DNA of 64,000 bases from positions 366,015 through 430,014 of the forward strand of contig NZ_JAAVXB010000004.1 of the NCBI RefSeq assembly GCF_012241385.1. The letters run 5' to 3'. This DNA comes from Solimonas marina. Lineage in GTDB: Bacteria > Pseudomonadota > Gammaproteobacteria > Nevskiales > Nevskiaceae. Made by a program: the position numbers and the translations under genes. Below, one piece after another: positions 29,774 to 39,939 of the stretch. How positions within the stretch are numbered: position 1 is the stretch's first letter; the number at the start of each line of letters is the position of its first letter. A model generated the notes under the pieces. That model made no database searches, was not told the origin of the DNA, and saw only the letters and a list, made by a program, of their open reading frames with translations.

Positions 29774-31417
29774 TCAGTGGGTGTGCGCCTGACGCAGCCA
29801 GCGTTCAGCGGCGGTGGCGGTCAGCGGCGCGCGGTAGGCGAGGCCCTCGGCATAGTCACCGCCCAAGGCGTCGATCAGCGCGCGCTGTTCGGGGGTGTCG
29901 ACCGCCGAATGGACGAGCCGCAGCTTCAGGAGCTTGACCAGGTCGACGGTGCGTTCGAGCACGGTGCGCGCCAGCGGATCGCGCGCCGCGCGAACGACCA
30001 GTTCCGGCGCCAGGCGGTATTCGTCGAGCGGGTAGTACAGCGCGCCGAGCGCCGAGGCGCCCGGCGCGCCGATGCCGGTGAGGCCGATGCCGATGCCGGC
30101 GCCGCGCAGCGCGACGAGCTGCTCGCGCTCGGTATCGCCGGCGCGGATCAGCGCCGCTTCGGTGAATTCGAGCACCAGCGTGTGCCCCGGAAGATCGTGC
30201 GAGTGCAGCATGCGCAGCACCAGATCGTCGAAGCTCAGTTCGGTCAGCGCCGCGTCCGGCGGCCGCAGCACGAGCTGTAGATCAGTGGCGCCGTCGCCGC
30301 GCCACTGCGCGAGTTTGGCCAGACCCTCGCGCAGCAGCCAGGTGGTGACGCCGTGCACGAGGCCGATGCGTTCCGGCAGATTCAGAAACTCCGCTTCCAG
30401 CAGGCGGCCGCGGCGCGGGTGTTCCCAGTACGGCAGCAGGCGCAGGCGGCGTGGCAGGCCATCGTGCAGGGCGAACTGCGGCTGGTAGTCGTCGCCGAGT
30501 CCGTCGTTGTACAGCGCGCCGTGCAGCTCGGCGACCAGGCGCGAGGCTTCGGTGCGCGCGTCGTCGAGCGCTGGCTGGTAGACCAGATAATCGCGGCGCG
30601 CAGCGACTGCCGCGAACTTCGCGGTCTCGGCATTGCGCAGCAGGGTTTCGGCGTCCGGGCCGTGCGCCGGATAGCAGGCGATGCCGATGCTGGCGCGCAG
30701 CGAGAACGCGCTGCGGCCCATGGTGATCGGCACGTCGAGCGCGAGCTGGACGCGGCTGGCGTGATGGCGTGCGCTGGCTTCGTCCGGCGCCTGACCGAGG
30801 ACGATGCCGAAGCTGTCGTGGCCGAAGTGCGCGAGCACGTCATCGGCGCCGACGACGCTGCGCAGCCGCTCGCCGAGCTGGCCGAGGTACTGGGCGGTCT
30901 TGGCGTCGTCGCCGCGCTGCGCGATCTCGTGATAGTGCTCGGTGCTGAGCACCAGCACGGCAAAGTTGGCGAGCCGTTCGGGGCGATTGATGTTGCGATT
31001 GATCGCGGCGAGCAAGGCGTGCCGGTTCGGCAGGCCGGTGTCCTGGCCGGCGACCGGCTGACGGCTCAGTTCGTATTGCAGGCGGTTGGCTTCATCGCGC
31101 AGCTCGCGTGTCTCGTCCAGCACCATGGCGCCGGCCTGGTACGACATGACGCTGCCGATGTACTGGCCCCAGACCAGAAAGATCAGCGGCATCAGGTCCA
31201 GTGCCCACAGCGCCGGGTTGGACTGTTGCACGCTGAGCAGGCCTGCCCAGCTGTAGTTGCCCAGCTCGTACTGACAGCTCAAAAGGGTGGCCGCGCTGAT
31301 CGCCAGCGCTGCGACCAGCAGGCCGAACCACGCGTAGCGATTGGCACGGCCGCGCAACAGCCGGGCCATCGTATCCAGGCTTTGCAGACCGCCTCTTGTC
31401 GGTGAACGCCACGCCAT
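29774..31417 (-). CDS. Membrane protein with degenerate GGDEF and degenerate EAL domains
   Basis: 547 residues: two N-terminal transmembrane helices (about 28-48 and 70-90), a coiled linker, a GGDEF-fold domain (about 125-285) and an EAL-fold domain (about 300-545). The GGDEF motif reads GHDSF (199-203). The EAL motif position reads RLL (326-328), so the catalytic Glu is Arg, and the usual DDFGTG loop reads TGIGAPG. ExTE is kept (EFTE). Cyclic-di-GMP synthesis and hydrolysis are therefore both unlikely; a ligand-sensing or scaffold role is inferred. It is inserted between the phosphatase and SDR genes of an otherwise conserved operon. Confidence 0.85.
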   Translation of the reverse strand: MAWRSPTRGGLQSLDTMARLLRGRANRYAWFGLLVAALAISAATLLSCQYELGNYSWAGLLSVQQSNPALWALDLMPLIFLVWGQYIGSVMSYQAGAMVLDETRELRDEANRLQYELSRQPVAGQDTGLPNRHALLAAINRNINRPERLANFAVLVLSTEHYHEIAQRGDDAKTAQYLGQLGERLRSVVGADDVLAHFGHDSFGIVLGQAPDEASARHHASRVQLALDVPITMGRSAFSLRASIGIACYPAHGPDAETLLRNAETAKFAAVAARRDYLVYQPALDDARTEASRLVAELHGALYNDGLGDDYQPQFALHDGLPRRLRLLPYWEHPRRGRLLEAEFLNLPERIGLVHGVTTWLLREGLAKLAQWRGDGATDLQLVLRPPDAALTELSFDDLVLRMLHSHDLPGHTLVLEFTEAALIRAGDTEREQLVALRGAGIGIGLTGIGAPGASALGALYYPLDEYRLAPELVVRAARDPLARTVLERTVDLVKLLKLRLVHSAVDTPEQRALIDALGGDYAEGLAYRAPLTATAAERWLRQAHTH

Positions 31418-31459
31418 TTCCCCGGATCTCCCCCCTGCGTCGAGCGCGTTGTTGTGAAC

Positions 31460-32119
31460 CTACAGCCAGTCCGCGATCTGCTGCGGACTTTCGGCGATAC
31501 GATCGGCGCCCCATTCGTCGATCGGTTCGTCGGCACCAAGGTAACCCCAATCGGCGGCGATGGTGTGCATGCCGGCGGCGCGGCCGGCCGTGATGTCGCG
31601 CTTGTCGTCGCCGACGTACCAGCAATCGTGGCCGGCCACCGCGAGCCGCTCGCAGGCATGCAGCAGGGCGTCCGGCGCCGGTTTGGCGCGCGCCACCTCA
31701 TCGGCGCTGATCGACACCGCGCTGCGCGCCGTCAGCTGCAGGCCGTCGAGCAGTGGACCGGTCAGTGCCGACGGTTTGTTGGTGACGATGCCCCAGCGCG
31801 CGCCGCGCGCGCCGATCGCCGCGAGCAGTGCCTCCATGCCGTCGAACAGGCGTGACTCGCGCGTGAGATTGTCGCGGTAACGGTCGAGGAACTGCGCGCG
31901 CAGCGCCGGGAATTCGGGGTCGTCCATCGTGATGCCCAGCGCCTTGCCGAGCAGACCGCGCGCACCGGCCGAGGCGACCGGCCGGTAATCAGCCAGCGGC
32001 AGCGGCGGCAGGCCGCGTTCGGCGCGAATCAGATTGGCGGCGTGCCCGAGATCGGGCGCGGTGTCGACGAGGGTGCCATCGAGATCGAAAAGAACGACCT
32101 TCGGAGTCGGAAGCTTCAT
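31460..32119 (-). CDS. HAD-family phosphatase (MupP or phosphoglycolate phosphatase Gph)
   Basis: 219 residues. HAD motif I FDLDGTLVDT with D12 and D14, helical cap, motif II TNK (IVTNKPSALT), motif III Lys in ARAKPAPD and motif IV VGDDKRDITAGRAAG. Phosphoglycolate phosphatase and the MurNAc-6-phosphate phosphatase MupP (cell-wall recycling in pseudomonads) belong to the same subfamily; location beside ubiG and a yciK-like gene is that of mupP in Pseudomonas. No amgK or murU is in the window to decide. Start ATG 32119 fits the family; 14 bp after ubiG. Confidence 0.83.
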   Translation of the reverse strand: MKLPTPKVVLFDLDGTLVDTAPDLGHAANLIRAERGLPPLPLADYRPVASAGARGLLGKALGITMDDPEFPALRAQFLDRYRDNLTRESRLFDGMEALLAAIGARGARWGIVTNKPSALTGPLLDGLQLTARSAVSISADEVARAKPAPDALLHACERLAVAGHDCWYVGDDKRDITAGRAAGMHTIAADWGYLGADEPIDEWGADRIAESPQQIADWL

Positions 32120-32133
32120 CAAGAGGGGCGCCG

Positions 32134-32856
32134 TCAGGCCGGGCGACGGCAGTGCATGAAATAATTGACGCTTATATCGTCCGACAGCCGCGCCGACTTG
32201 AGCACCGGGTTGTAGCGCAGGCCGCGCAGGCCGATCGGTTCGAGGCCGGCACGGCGCGCCCAGGCGTGCAGTTCGGACGGGCGGATGAATTTTTCGTATT
32301 CGTGCGTGCCGCGCTCGACGAGGCCGGTCAGATACTCGGCACCGACGATGGCCAGCATGAACGCTTTCGGGTTGCGGTTGATGGTCGAGAAGATCACGGT
32401 GCCGCCGGGGCGGACCAGCGTCGCGCAGGCGGCGATCACCGACGCCGGGTCCGGCACGTGTTCCAGCATCTCCATGCAGCAGACCACGTCGTAGTGCCCG
32501 GCCTGCTCGGCGGCCAGGGTTTCGACGGCGATCTGCCGGTAGTCCGGCTGCAGGCCCGATTCGAGCGCGTGCAGCTTGGCCACTTCGATGAGTTCCGGCG
32601 CCATGTCGATACCGGTGACCTCGGCGCCCTTGGCGGTCAGCGCCTCGCTGAGCAGGCCACCGCCGCAGCCGACATCGAGCGCGCGCTTGCCGCCGAGGCC
32701 GCCAGCGCATTGCTCGACATAGCGCACGCGCGGCGGGTTGATCTGGTGCAGTGTCGCCATCTCGCCGTTGACGTCCCACCAGCGCGAGGCGAGGCGGCCG
32801 AAGTTGGCGATTTCGCGGGCGTCGACGTTGGCGCCTTCGGATGCGGGGTGGGTCAT
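32134..32856 (-). CDS. ubiG: Ubiquinone biosynthesis O-methyltransferase UbiG
   Basis: 240-residue SAM-dependent methyltransferase doing both O-methylations of ubiquinone synthesis. N-terminal DAREIANFGRLASRWWD, SAM loop LDVGCGGGLLSEALT, and FSTINRNPKAFMLAIVGAEYL with the membrane-associated segment typical of UbiG. I chose ATG 32856, which overlaps the mtaD stop (ATGA) and gives the family length; an in-frame start 11 codons upstream lies inside mtaD. Confidence 0.95.
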   Translation of the reverse strand: MTHPASEGANVDAREIANFGRLASRWWDVNGEMATLHQINPPRVRYVEQCAGGLGGKRALDVGCGGGLLSEALTAKGAEVTGIDMAPELIEVAKLHALESGLQPDYRQIAVETLAAEQAGHYDVVCCMEMLEHVPDPASVIAACATLVRPGGTVIFSTINRNPKAFMLAIVGAEYLTGLVERGTHEYEKFIRPSELHAWARRAGLEPIGLRGLRYNPVLKSARLSDDISVNYFMHCRRPA

Positions 32857-34172
32857 GCCGTGGCTCCCGGGCGGATTTTGTTGCGCCATTCGCCGGCGCG
32901 CGCGATCGCAGCATCAACGTCGAGCGTGGTCAGGGCGCCGTCGCGCAGCAAGGGCTTGCCGGCGACGAAGACGTCGCTGATCTGATCGCGGCTGGCGGCG
33001 TAGACCAGCTGCGACAACACGTTGTAAATCGGTTGGGTGGCGGCGGCCGACAGGTCGACGGCGATGCAGTCGGCCGACTTGCCGACCACCAGCGAGCCGA
33101 TTTCGCTGTCGAGGTTCAGCGCCCGCGCGCCGGCCAGCGTCGCCGCGTGCAGGGCGGCCGGCGCCGACAGCGCGCCGGCGTCGCTGGCGACGGCCTTGGC
33201 CAGCAGCGCCGCGGTGCGCAGCTCGCCGAGCATGTCGAGATCGTTGTTGCTCGACGCGCCGTCGGTGCCGATGCCGACGTTGACGCCGGCCCGCTGCAGC
33301 TTGCCGACCGGGCAAAAGCCGCTGGCGAGCTTGAGGTTGGATTCGGGGCAGTGGGCGATGTGCACGCCGTACTGCGCCGCCTCGGCGATCTCGTCGTCGG
33401 TCAGCTGCGTCATGTGCACGGCGATGAAGTCGGGGCCCAGCAGTTCAAGCTCACGCAGCCGCGTCCAGGGCCGCTTGCCGCCGGCGCCGGTTTCGACCTC
33501 GTGCGCGGTCTCGTGCACGTGCATGTGAATGCCGATGCCGAGCTCGTTGGCGTATTCGCGGATCTTGCGCAGCGGCGCGTCCGAGACCGTGTACGGTGCG
33601 TGCGGGGCGAAGATCGTGCGGATCAGCGGCTCGCCGCGCAGTTGGTCGTGCAACTCCAGGCCCTTGTGGATGTACTCGTCGGGGCCGGCGCCCCACGGCG
33701 TCGGGAAATCGAAGACGACCAGGCCGACGGTGGCGCGCAGGCCGGCTTCGCGCGCCACGTTCACGGTGGCTTCCGGGAACATGTACATGTCGTTCACGCA
33801 GGTCGTGCCGCTGCGAATCATCTCGGCGAAGGCCAGGCGCACGCCGTCCTCGCAGAATGGCAGGCTCAGGTGCGCGCCCTCGGCCGGCCAGATGTGGTTC
33901 TGCAGCCACTCCATCAGCGGCAGGTCGTCGGCGATGCCGCGCAGCAGGCTCATCGCCGCATGCGTGTGCAGATTGACGAGGCCCGGCATCAGCGCGTGGG
34001 TCGGCAGCTCGACGGTCTGCCGCGGCGCGTAGCGCATCTGCGCCTCGGCGCGCGGTAGCACGGCGACGATACGGCCGGCGTCAACGACCAGCGCATGGTC
34101 GTCGAGGACCACGCCTGACGGTTCGATCGGTACGAGCCAGCGGGGGGCGAGCAGCAGGTCGACGGTCTGCAT
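32853..34172 (-). CDS. mtaD: 5-methylthioadenosine/S-adenosylhomocysteine deaminase
   Basis: 439-residue amidohydrolase of the TRZ/ATZ group. Metal ligands HTH at residues 69-71 (LVNLHTHAAM), further His in HMHVHETAHE and HMTQ, and the metal-ligand Asp in IGTDGASSNND. Deaminates MTA to methylthioinosine and/or SAH to S-inosylhomocysteine. First gene of the minus operon; the neighbouring, divergent mtnA handles methylthioribose-1-phosphate, so both act on MTA-derived sulfur. No mtnP/methylthioinosine phosphorylase gene is in the window. Confidence 0.9.
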   Translation of the reverse strand: MQTVDLLLAPRWLVPIEPSGVVLDDHALVVDAGRIVAVLPRAEAQMRYAPRQTVELPTHALMPGLVNLHTHAAMSLLRGIADDLPLMEWLQNHIWPAEGAHLSLPFCEDGVRLAFAEMIRSGTTCVNDMYMFPEATVNVAREAGLRATVGLVVFDFPTPWGAGPDEYIHKGLELHDQLRGEPLIRTIFAPHAPYTVSDAPLRKIREYANELGIGIHMHVHETAHEVETGAGGKRPWTRLRELELLGPDFIAVHMTQLTDDEIAEAAQYGVHIAHCPESNLKLASGFCPVGKLQRAGVNVGIGTDGASSNNDLDMLGELRTAALLAKAVASDAGALSAPAALHAATLAGARALNLDSEIGSLVVGKSADCIAVDLSAAATQPIYNVLSQLVYAASRDQISDVFVAGKPLLRDGALTTLDVDAAIARAGEWRNKIRPGATA

Positions 34173-34191
34173 GAAGGTTCTTGAGGAAGGC

Positions 34192-34212
34192 GCGGGTAGA
34201 ATGATGACCCGC
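34192..34212 (+). promoter_or_regulatory. Putative mtnA promoter inside inverted repeat
   Basis: GCGGGT (34192-34197) and ACCCGC (34207-34212) flank the minus-10-like TAGAAT (34197-34202) in the 72-bp gap between divergent mtaD and mtnA. Confidence 0.4.
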
Positions 34213-34244
34213 GAAGTTTAAACGAGGCGCTACGCTCCGCTGCC

Positions 34245-35285
34245 ATGTCCGCTGCCAGTCCTTCCGCCGCCGATGCCGGCGTTCACGCCGACGCCGTCCA
34301 GCCCATCGTCTGGGAACGCACGCATTTGCGCCTGCTCGACCAGCGCGTGCTGCCGACCGACGTGCGCTATCTCGATTGCCGCACGGCCGACGACGTCGCC
34401 GCCGCGATCCATGGCATGGCGGTACGTGGCGCGCCGGCGATCGGCATCGCCGCCGCCTATGGCTTGGTGCTGGCGCTGCGTGCCGATCCGGGCGCGATGG
34501 ACGCCGCGTTCGCGACGCTGGCCGCGTCGCGGCCGACCGCCGTCAACCTGCGCTGGGCGCTCGAACGCATGCGCCGCCTGTGGACGCAGGGCGCCGATGT
34601 CGACGCGCTCGAGGCCGAGGCGGTGGCGATCCACGAAGAAGACCTCGCACAGAACCTGCGCATGGGCGAGCTCGGCGCGGCGCTGATCGCGCCCGGCGCG
34701 CGGCTGGTCACCCACTGCAACACCGGCGCGCTGGCGACCGGCGGCCACGGCACCGCGCTGGGCGTGATCCGCACCGCGCACGCGCAGGGCAAGGTGGCGA
34801 TGGTCTACAACGGCGAGACGCGGCCCTGGTTGCAGGGGGCGCGGCTGACGGCCTGGGAGCTGCAGCAGGAGGGCATTCCCGCGCGTTTGGTCGCCGACGG
34901 CGCCGTCGCCCATCTGATGACCCGCGAGAAGATCGACTGGGTCATCGTCGGCGCCGACCGCATCGCCGCCAATGGCGACACCGCCAACAAGATCGGCACC
35001 TATGCACTGGCCGTCGCCGCGCGCCGCCACGGCGTCAGGTTCATGGTCGTCGCGCCCAGCGGCACCTTCGACCTCGATTGCCCGGACGGCTCGCAGATCC
35101 CGATCGAGGAGCGCACCGCCACCGAGCTGACCGAGTTCCGCGGTCAGGCGGTCGCGCCGGCCGGTTACGACGCGTTCAACCCGGTTTTCGACGTGACCCC
35201 GGCGGAGCTGATCGACGCCATCGTCTGCGAGCGCGGCGTCATCGAAAATCCGACGCCCGAGGCGGTCCGCGCGCTGCTTGCCTGA
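34245..35285 (+). CDS. mtnA: S-methyl-5-thioribose-1-phosphate isomerase
   Basis: 346 residues; converts methylthioribose-1-phosphate to methylthioribulose-1-phosphate in methionine salvage. Family motifs are [15 protein letters not shown], the catalytic Cys158 in [10 protein letters not shown] and catalytic Asp238 in [18 protein letters not shown]. An extra N-terminal about 20-residue stretch is Ala-rich. Divergent from mtaD and upstream of gyrA, as in Pseudomonas. Confidence 0.95.
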   Translation: MSAASPSAADAGVHADAVQPIVWERTHLRLLDQRVLPTDVRYLDCRTADDVAAAIHGMAVRGAPAIGIAAAYGLVLALRADPGAMDAAFATLAASRPTAVNLRWALERMRRLWTQGADVDALEAEAVAIHEEDLAQNLRMGELGAALIAPGARLVTHCNTGALATGGHGTALGVIRTAHAQGKVAMVYNGETRPWLQGARLTAWELQQEGIPARLVADGAVAHLMTREKIDWVIVGADRIAANGDTANKIGTYALAVAARRHGVRFMVVAPSGTFDLDCPDGSQIPIEERTATELTEFRGQAVAPAGYDAFNPVFDVTPAELIDAIVCERGVIENPTPEAVRALLA

Positions 35286-35344
35286 GCGCGAAAAGTCAAG
35301 TCCTTCTGGGTGCCTGAAAAACGGCGCCAAGCCCGTGTTCGTGT

Positions 35345-35407
35345 TACAATTTCGCGTCTGAACAAGCGCCGTGCAGAGCGCCCTTGCGGCGGTCGTTTTT
35401 CCGCCGC
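35345..35407 (+). promoter_or_regulatory. gyrA promoter and leader hairpin
   Basis: A minus-10-like TACAAT at 35345-35350, 130 nt before gyrA, followed in the leader by a hairpin GCGGCGG (35386-35392)/CCGCCGC (35401-35407) with a T-rich loop. Role of the long leader unknown. Confidence 0.4.
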
Positions 35408-35480
35408 GCTTTCGATACCGAAAACCCATGATGCGGCTCCGTGAAAACGGGGCAGTCGCCCGAACCGTAATCCGAGTTCC

Positions 35481-38237
35481 ATGACCGATTTCGCCAAGGA
35501 AATTCTCAGCGTCAATCTCGAAGACGAGATGAAGCGCTCGTACCTCGACTATGCGATGAGCGTGATCGTCGGCCGCGCGCTGCCGGACGCGCGCGACGGC
35601 CTCAAGCCCGTCCATCGTCGCGTCCTGTACGCGATGAAGGAGATGGGCAACGACTACAACAAGCCCTACAAGAAGTCGGCGCGTATCGTCGGTGACGTCA
35701 TCGGTAAGTACCATCCGCACGGCGACAGCGCCGTCTACGACACGATGGTGCGCATGGCGCAGGACTTCTCGATGCGCTACATGCTCGTCGACGGTCAGGG
35801 CAACTTCGGTTCGGTCGACGGCGACATGCCGGCGGCCATGCGTTACACCGAGGTCCGCATGTCCAAGCTCGCGCACGAGCTGCTGGCGGACATCGACAAG
35901 GACACGGTCGACTTCCAGCCCAACTACGACGGCTCCGAGTCCGAACCGTCCGTGCTGCCGACCAAGATTCCGCATCTGCTCGTCAACGGCGCCGCCGGTA
36001 TCGCGGTCGGCATGGCGACCAATATCCCGCCGCACAACCTCGGCGAAGTCATCGACGGCTGCGTCGCGCTGATCGACAAGCCGGAGATCGAGCTGCCGGA
36101 GCTGATGGAACACGTGCCGGCACCGGATTTCCCGACCGCTGGCCTGCTGCTCGATGCCGCCGGCCTGGTCGAGGCCTACGGCACGGGGCGTGGCCGCGTG
36201 GTGGTGCGTGCGCGTACGCACTTTGAAGACATCGGTCACGACAAGCAGGCGATCATCGTCACCGAGCTGCCGTATCAGGTGAACAAGGCGCGCCTGCTCG
36301 AAAAGATCGCCGAGCTGGTCAAGGACAAGAAGATCGAGGGCATCACCGAGCTGCGCGACGAGTCCGACAAGCGCGGCATGCGCATGGTCATCGAGCTGCG
36401 CCGCAACGAGAACGCCGACGTTGTGCTCAACAACCTGTTCCGGCAGACGCAGTTGCAGGACAGCTTCAACTTCAACATGGTCGCGCTCGACAACGGTCAG
36501 CCGCGCCTGCTGAATCTCAAGCAACTGCTGGAAATCTTCGTCCGCCACCGCCGTGAGGTGGTGACGCGGCGTACGCGCTACCTGCTGCGCAAGGCGCGCG
36601 AGCGCGCGCATGTCTTGGAAGGCTTGTCGGTGGCGCTGGCCAACATCGACGAGATCATCGCGCTGATCCGTCACTCGCCGTCGCCGGCCGAGGCGCGCGC
36701 CGGACTGATGTCGCGACTGTGGAATCCGGGCCCGGTGACGGCGATGCTGGAGCGTGCCAGTTCCAATGCCTCGCGGCCGCTCGAACTCGGCGCCGAATTC
36801 GGCATCGTCGATGGCGGTTACCGGCTGTCCGAAGCGCAGGCCCAGGCGATCCTCGACCTGCGCCTGCATCGCCTGACCGGCCTCGAGCAGGACAAGATCC
36901 ACGCCGAGTTCCAGGAACTGCTGACGGCAATCCTCGATTACCTCGACATCCTCGGCTCCGAGGAGCGCCTGCTTAGCGTGATTCGCGGCGAGCTGCTGGA
37001 GATCAAGGAGCAGTACGGCGACAAGCGCCGCACCGAGATCACCGATGCGGCGCTGAACATCGCCCACGAAGATCTGATCGCGCCGCGCGACATGGTCGTG
37101 ACGCTGTCGCACGAGGGTTACGTCAAGGCGGTGGCGCTCGACGAGTACCAGGCGCAGAAGCGCGGCGGCCGTGGCCGCATCGCGGCGACGACCAAGGAAG
37201 CCGACTTCGTCGACCGCCTGTGGGTCGCGCACTCGCATGACACGCTGCTGTGCTTCTCCAGTCTCGGCAAGTGCTACAAGCTGCGCGTGTTCGAGCTGCC
37301 GTCCGGTTCGCGCGGCTCGCGCGGCAAGCCGTTCAACAACATGCTGCCGCTGGAAGCCGGTGAGAAGATCAATGCGGTGCTGGCGATCAAGTCGTTCGAT
37401 GACGCTCCAGTGGATGCGGAGCACCCGCACCGAAAGACTTACGTGTTCATGGCGACACGCCGCGGCACCGTCAAGAAGACCGAGCTGAGCGCGTTCCAGA
37501 ACGTGCGCAGCAACGGCATCATCGCCGTCGACCTGCGCGTTGATGACGAACTGGTCGGCGTGGCGCTGACCAGCGGCGAGGACGACATCATCCTGATCTC
37601 CGACGCCGGCCGTGCGATCCGCTTCAACGAGGCCGACGTGCGCGGCATGGGCCGCGGTGCCACCGGCGTGCGCGGCATGCGTCTGCTCAAGACCTTCTCG
37701 TCGTCCGAGGAGGACGCTGAGGATGCGGCCGACGCCGGCGACGACGCCGACGAGTCGGGCGAGGCGCTCGACAGCGCCCGCGTGATCTCGCTGATCGTGG
37801 CCAAGGAAGGTGACATCCTGACGGTGTCCGAATTCGGTTACGGCAAGCGCACGCCGGTCGAGCAGTTCCCGCTGCGCGGTCGTGGCGGCCAGGGCGTGAT
37901 CGGCCAGGCGCTGTCCGACAAGACCGGCCGCCTGATCGGCGCCGTGACCGTCGACGACAGTCATGAGGTCATGCTGATCTCCGAATTCGGCGTGCTGATC
38001 CGCTTTAAGACCACCGACGTGCGCACGATGAGCCGCAACACTCAGGGTGTGCGCCTGATGCGCCCGCAGGATGGCGATCGTCTGGTCGGTGCCGACCGCT
38101 TCCTGGTCGAGGACGACGATGAACTGGTCGCCGAGGCGGCCGTCGCCGCGGGCGCCGACCCGTCGGTGCTCGGCGCAGATGACGGCGACGACGTCGAGGA
38201 CGATACGGACGCGCCGGCCGACGGCAGCGACGAGTAG
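35481..38237 (+). CDS. gyrA: DNA gyrase subunit A
   Basis: 918 residues; the breakage-reunion subunit of gyrase. Catalytic Tyr122 in RYTE falls at the same position as in E. coli. In the quinolone-determining region Ser83 and Asp87 are the susceptible-type residues (GDSAVYDT, 81-88). The C-terminal wrapping domain keeps a GyrA box, QKRGGRG (about residue 560). An acidic insertion ([20 protein letters not shown], about 735-754) and an acidic C-terminal tail (about 893-918) are the notable additions. A terminator follows at 38282. Confidence 0.98.
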   Translation: MTDFAKEILSVNLEDEMKRSYLDYAMSVIVGRALPDARDGLKPVHRRVLYAMKEMGNDYNKPYKKSARIVGDVIGKYHPHGDSAVYDTMVRMAQDFSMRYMLVDGQGNFGSVDGDMPAAMRYTEVRMSKLAHELLADIDKDTVDFQPNYDGSESEPSVLPTKIPHLLVNGAAGIAVGMATNIPPHNLGEVIDGCVALIDKPEIELPELMEHVPAPDFPTAGLLLDAAGLVEAYGTGRGRVVVRARTHFEDIGHDKQAIIVTELPYQVNKARLLEKIAELVKDKKIEGITELRDESDKRGMRMVIELRRNENADVVLNNLFRQTQLQDSFNFNMVALDNGQPRLLNLKQLLEIFVRHRREVVTRRTRYLLRKARERAHVLEGLSVALANIDEIIALIRHSPSPAEARAGLMSRLWNPGPVTAMLERASSNASRPLELGAEFGIVDGGYRLSEAQAQAILDLRLHRLTGLEQDKIHAEFQELLTAILDYLDILGSEERLLSVIRGELLEIKEQYGDKRRTEITDAALNIAHEDLIAPRDMVVTLSHEGYVKAVALDEYQAQKRGGRGRIAATTKEADFVDRLWVAHSHDTLLCFSSLGKCYKLRVFELPSGSRGSRGKPFNNMLPLEAGEKINAVLAIKSFDDAPVDAEHPHRKTYVFMATRRGTVKKTELSAFQNVRSNGIIAVDLRVDDELVGVALTSGEDDIILISDAGRAIRFNEADVRGMGRGATGVRGMRLLKTFSSSEEDAEDAADAGDDADESGEALDSARVISLIVAKEGDILTVSEFGYGKRTPVEQFPLRGRGGQGVIGQALSDKTGRLIGAVTVDDSHEVMLISEFGVLIRFKTTDVRTMSRNTQGVRLMRPQDGDRLVGADRFLVEDDDELVAEAAVAAGADPSVLGADDGDDVEDDTDAPADGSDE

Positions 38238-38281
38238 GCCGCGCGCCGGGTCGGATCGTTCGATCTGATCGCTTGCGACGC

Positions 38282-38318
38282 AAAAGCCCGGCCCCGCGTG
38301 AGCGAGGCCGGGCTTTTT
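38282..38318. terminator. Bidirectional rho-independent terminator after gyrA
   Basis: AAAAGCCCGGCC (38282-38293) pairs with GGCCGGGCTTTT (38306-38317), continuing into TTTTTATT on the plus strand and an A run (T run on the minus strand) on the left. It separates the convergent gyrA and MFS genes. Confidence 0.9.
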
Positions 38319-38339
38319 ATTTCCATGCCGCAGCGGGCT

Positions 38340-39767
38340 TCAGCGGCGCTGGCCGCTCATGCTGGCGCCGGCCTGCGGGCTGAAGCGCAGGTGCGATCGG
38401 GTCGAGCTCAGCGAAATCAGTGTGACGGCGATGAAGGCGATCGAAAAGTCGATCAACTGCGGGTGTTCGTGGTGCTGCCCGGCCATCGCCAGCTTCAGCG
38501 TCAGCGCGCCGCTGCAGACGCCGAACGACAGCATCAGTTGCTGCAATGTCGTGTAAAGGCTGCTGGCGGCGCTGGTGCGCGAGGCCGGGATATCGTCGTA
38601 GGCGATGGTGTTGTATGCCGCGAACTGCAGCGACATGAAGGCGCCGCAGCAGACCAACAACGCGAACATCAGCGCCGGTGGCCAGCCCGGGCGGAAGAAT
38701 GCGCAGACCGCATAGCCGAGGCTGGCGAGAACGCCATTGACGATCAGGCAGCGCCGAAAGCCGAAGCGGCGCAGCAGGCGCGGCGTCAGGATGCGCATCA
38801 CCAGCGCCCCGCAGGCCGTGGCCATGACCAGGCGGCCGGCCTTGTCGGCCGGATAGCCGAAGCCGAGCTGGAACATTAGTGGCAACAGGAACGGTTGAGC
38901 GCCCTGCGTGATGCGCATCAGCGAACCGCCGATCACCGACAGGCGAAAGGTTTCGATGCGCAGCAACGACAGATCCAGCAGCGGATTGTCTCGGTGTCTG
39001 GCGTGCCAGAGGTAGGCGAGGCCAGCCAGCAAGCCGACCAACAGCAGCGCGGCGGCGCGCATCAGCTCGCCGCTGCCGCCGCTGCCGCCGATGCCTTCGA
39101 GGCCGAACAGCAGGCAGCCGAGCGATACCGCGCAGAGCACAAAGCCGCGCAGGTCGAACGGCGCCGGTGCCGATTCCGACGCGATGTATGGAATGTAGCG
39201 GCGTACCAGCACGAAGCCGACGATGCCGATCGGCACATTGATATAGAAGATCCAGCGCCAGTCGAGATGGCTGACGATCAGGCCGCCGACCGGCGGGCCG
39301 AGCAGCGGTCCCATGAACGCCGGCACCAGTGTCCACGCCATGGCCGATACCAAGTGATGGCGGTCGACGGCGCGCAGCAGGATCAGCCGCGCGAGCGGCG
39401 TCATCATCGCGCCGCCGAGGCCTTGCAGGACGCGCGCCGCCACCATTTGCGGCAGGTTATTGGCCAGCGAGCAAATCACGGATGCCGCAGTGAACAGCAC
39501 GATCGAGGCGGCGAACACGCGGCGCAGGCCGTAGCGGTCGGCGATCGCGCCGCTGGCCGGAATCAGTGCGGCCAGCATCAACAGATACACCGTCATGACG
39601 ATGCTCATGTCCGGCGCGTGCACGCCGAAGTCGCGCGCCATGGCCGGCAGCGCGGTGGCGAGCACCGTGGCGTCGAGCTGCTCCATGAAGATCGCGCAGG
39701 CGAGGATCAGGGCGATGACGCGGTAATCGCGCGCGGCGGGTGCGGCGGTGGCGCTGTTGGTCGGCAA
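38340..39767 (-). CDS. MFS drug exporter, DHA2 (EmrB/QacA) family
   Basis: 475 residues with about 13-14 transmembrane segments. The family motifs are IFMEQLDATVLATALPAM in TM1, GAIADRYGLRRVF between TM2 and TM3, and the antiporter motif C region LVPAFMGPLLGPPVGGLI. DHA2 proteins export drugs or dyes in exchange for protons. No EmrA-like membrane-fusion partner or regulator is adjacent. It is convergent with gyrA and divergent from the toxin-antitoxin pair. Confidence 0.87.
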   Translation of the reverse strand: MPTNSATAAPAARDYRVIALILACAIFMEQLDATVLATALPAMARDFGVHAPDMSIVMTVYLLMLAALIPASGAIADRYGLRRVFAASIVLFTAASVICSLANNLPQMVAARVLQGLGGAMMTPLARLILLRAVDRHHLVSAMAWTLVPAFMGPLLGPPVGGLIVSHLDWRWIFYINVPIGIVGFVLVRRYIPYIASESAPAPFDLRGFVLCAVSLGCLLFGLEGIGGSGGSGELMRAAALLLVGLLAGLAYLWHARHRDNPLLDLSLLRIETFRLSVIGGSLMRITQGAQPFLLPLMFQLGFGYPADKAGRLVMATACGALVMRILTPRLLRRFGFRRCLIVNGVLASLGYAVCAFFRPGWPPALMFALLVCCGAFMSLQFAAYNTIAYDDIPASRTSAASSLYTTLQQLMLSFGVCSGALTLKLAMAGQHHEHPQLIDFSIAFIAVTLISLSSTRSHLRFSPQAGASMSGQRR

Positions 39768-39939
39768 GGTGACTCGGTGGCGGCGGCCGGCGAGCGGATG
39801 AAGTCGCCGGCGCGATGGGCGCGGATTATTCCGCTTCGGTGTCGGGGCGGCAAGTGAGCCGGCTGCAAACGGGTCTGGCAGCTGACATTTTCTTTATCGC
39901 ATACAAGTTCTTGGCTATATTTCTTTGCTCACATATTTT

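Noticed and set aside
34230..37964. 1244-codon open frame on the minus strand opposite mtnA and gyrA
   Set aside because: Composition is that of antisense GC-rich noise (Arg, His, Ala, Val, Gln-rich), no domain is recognised, and it opposes two certain genes.
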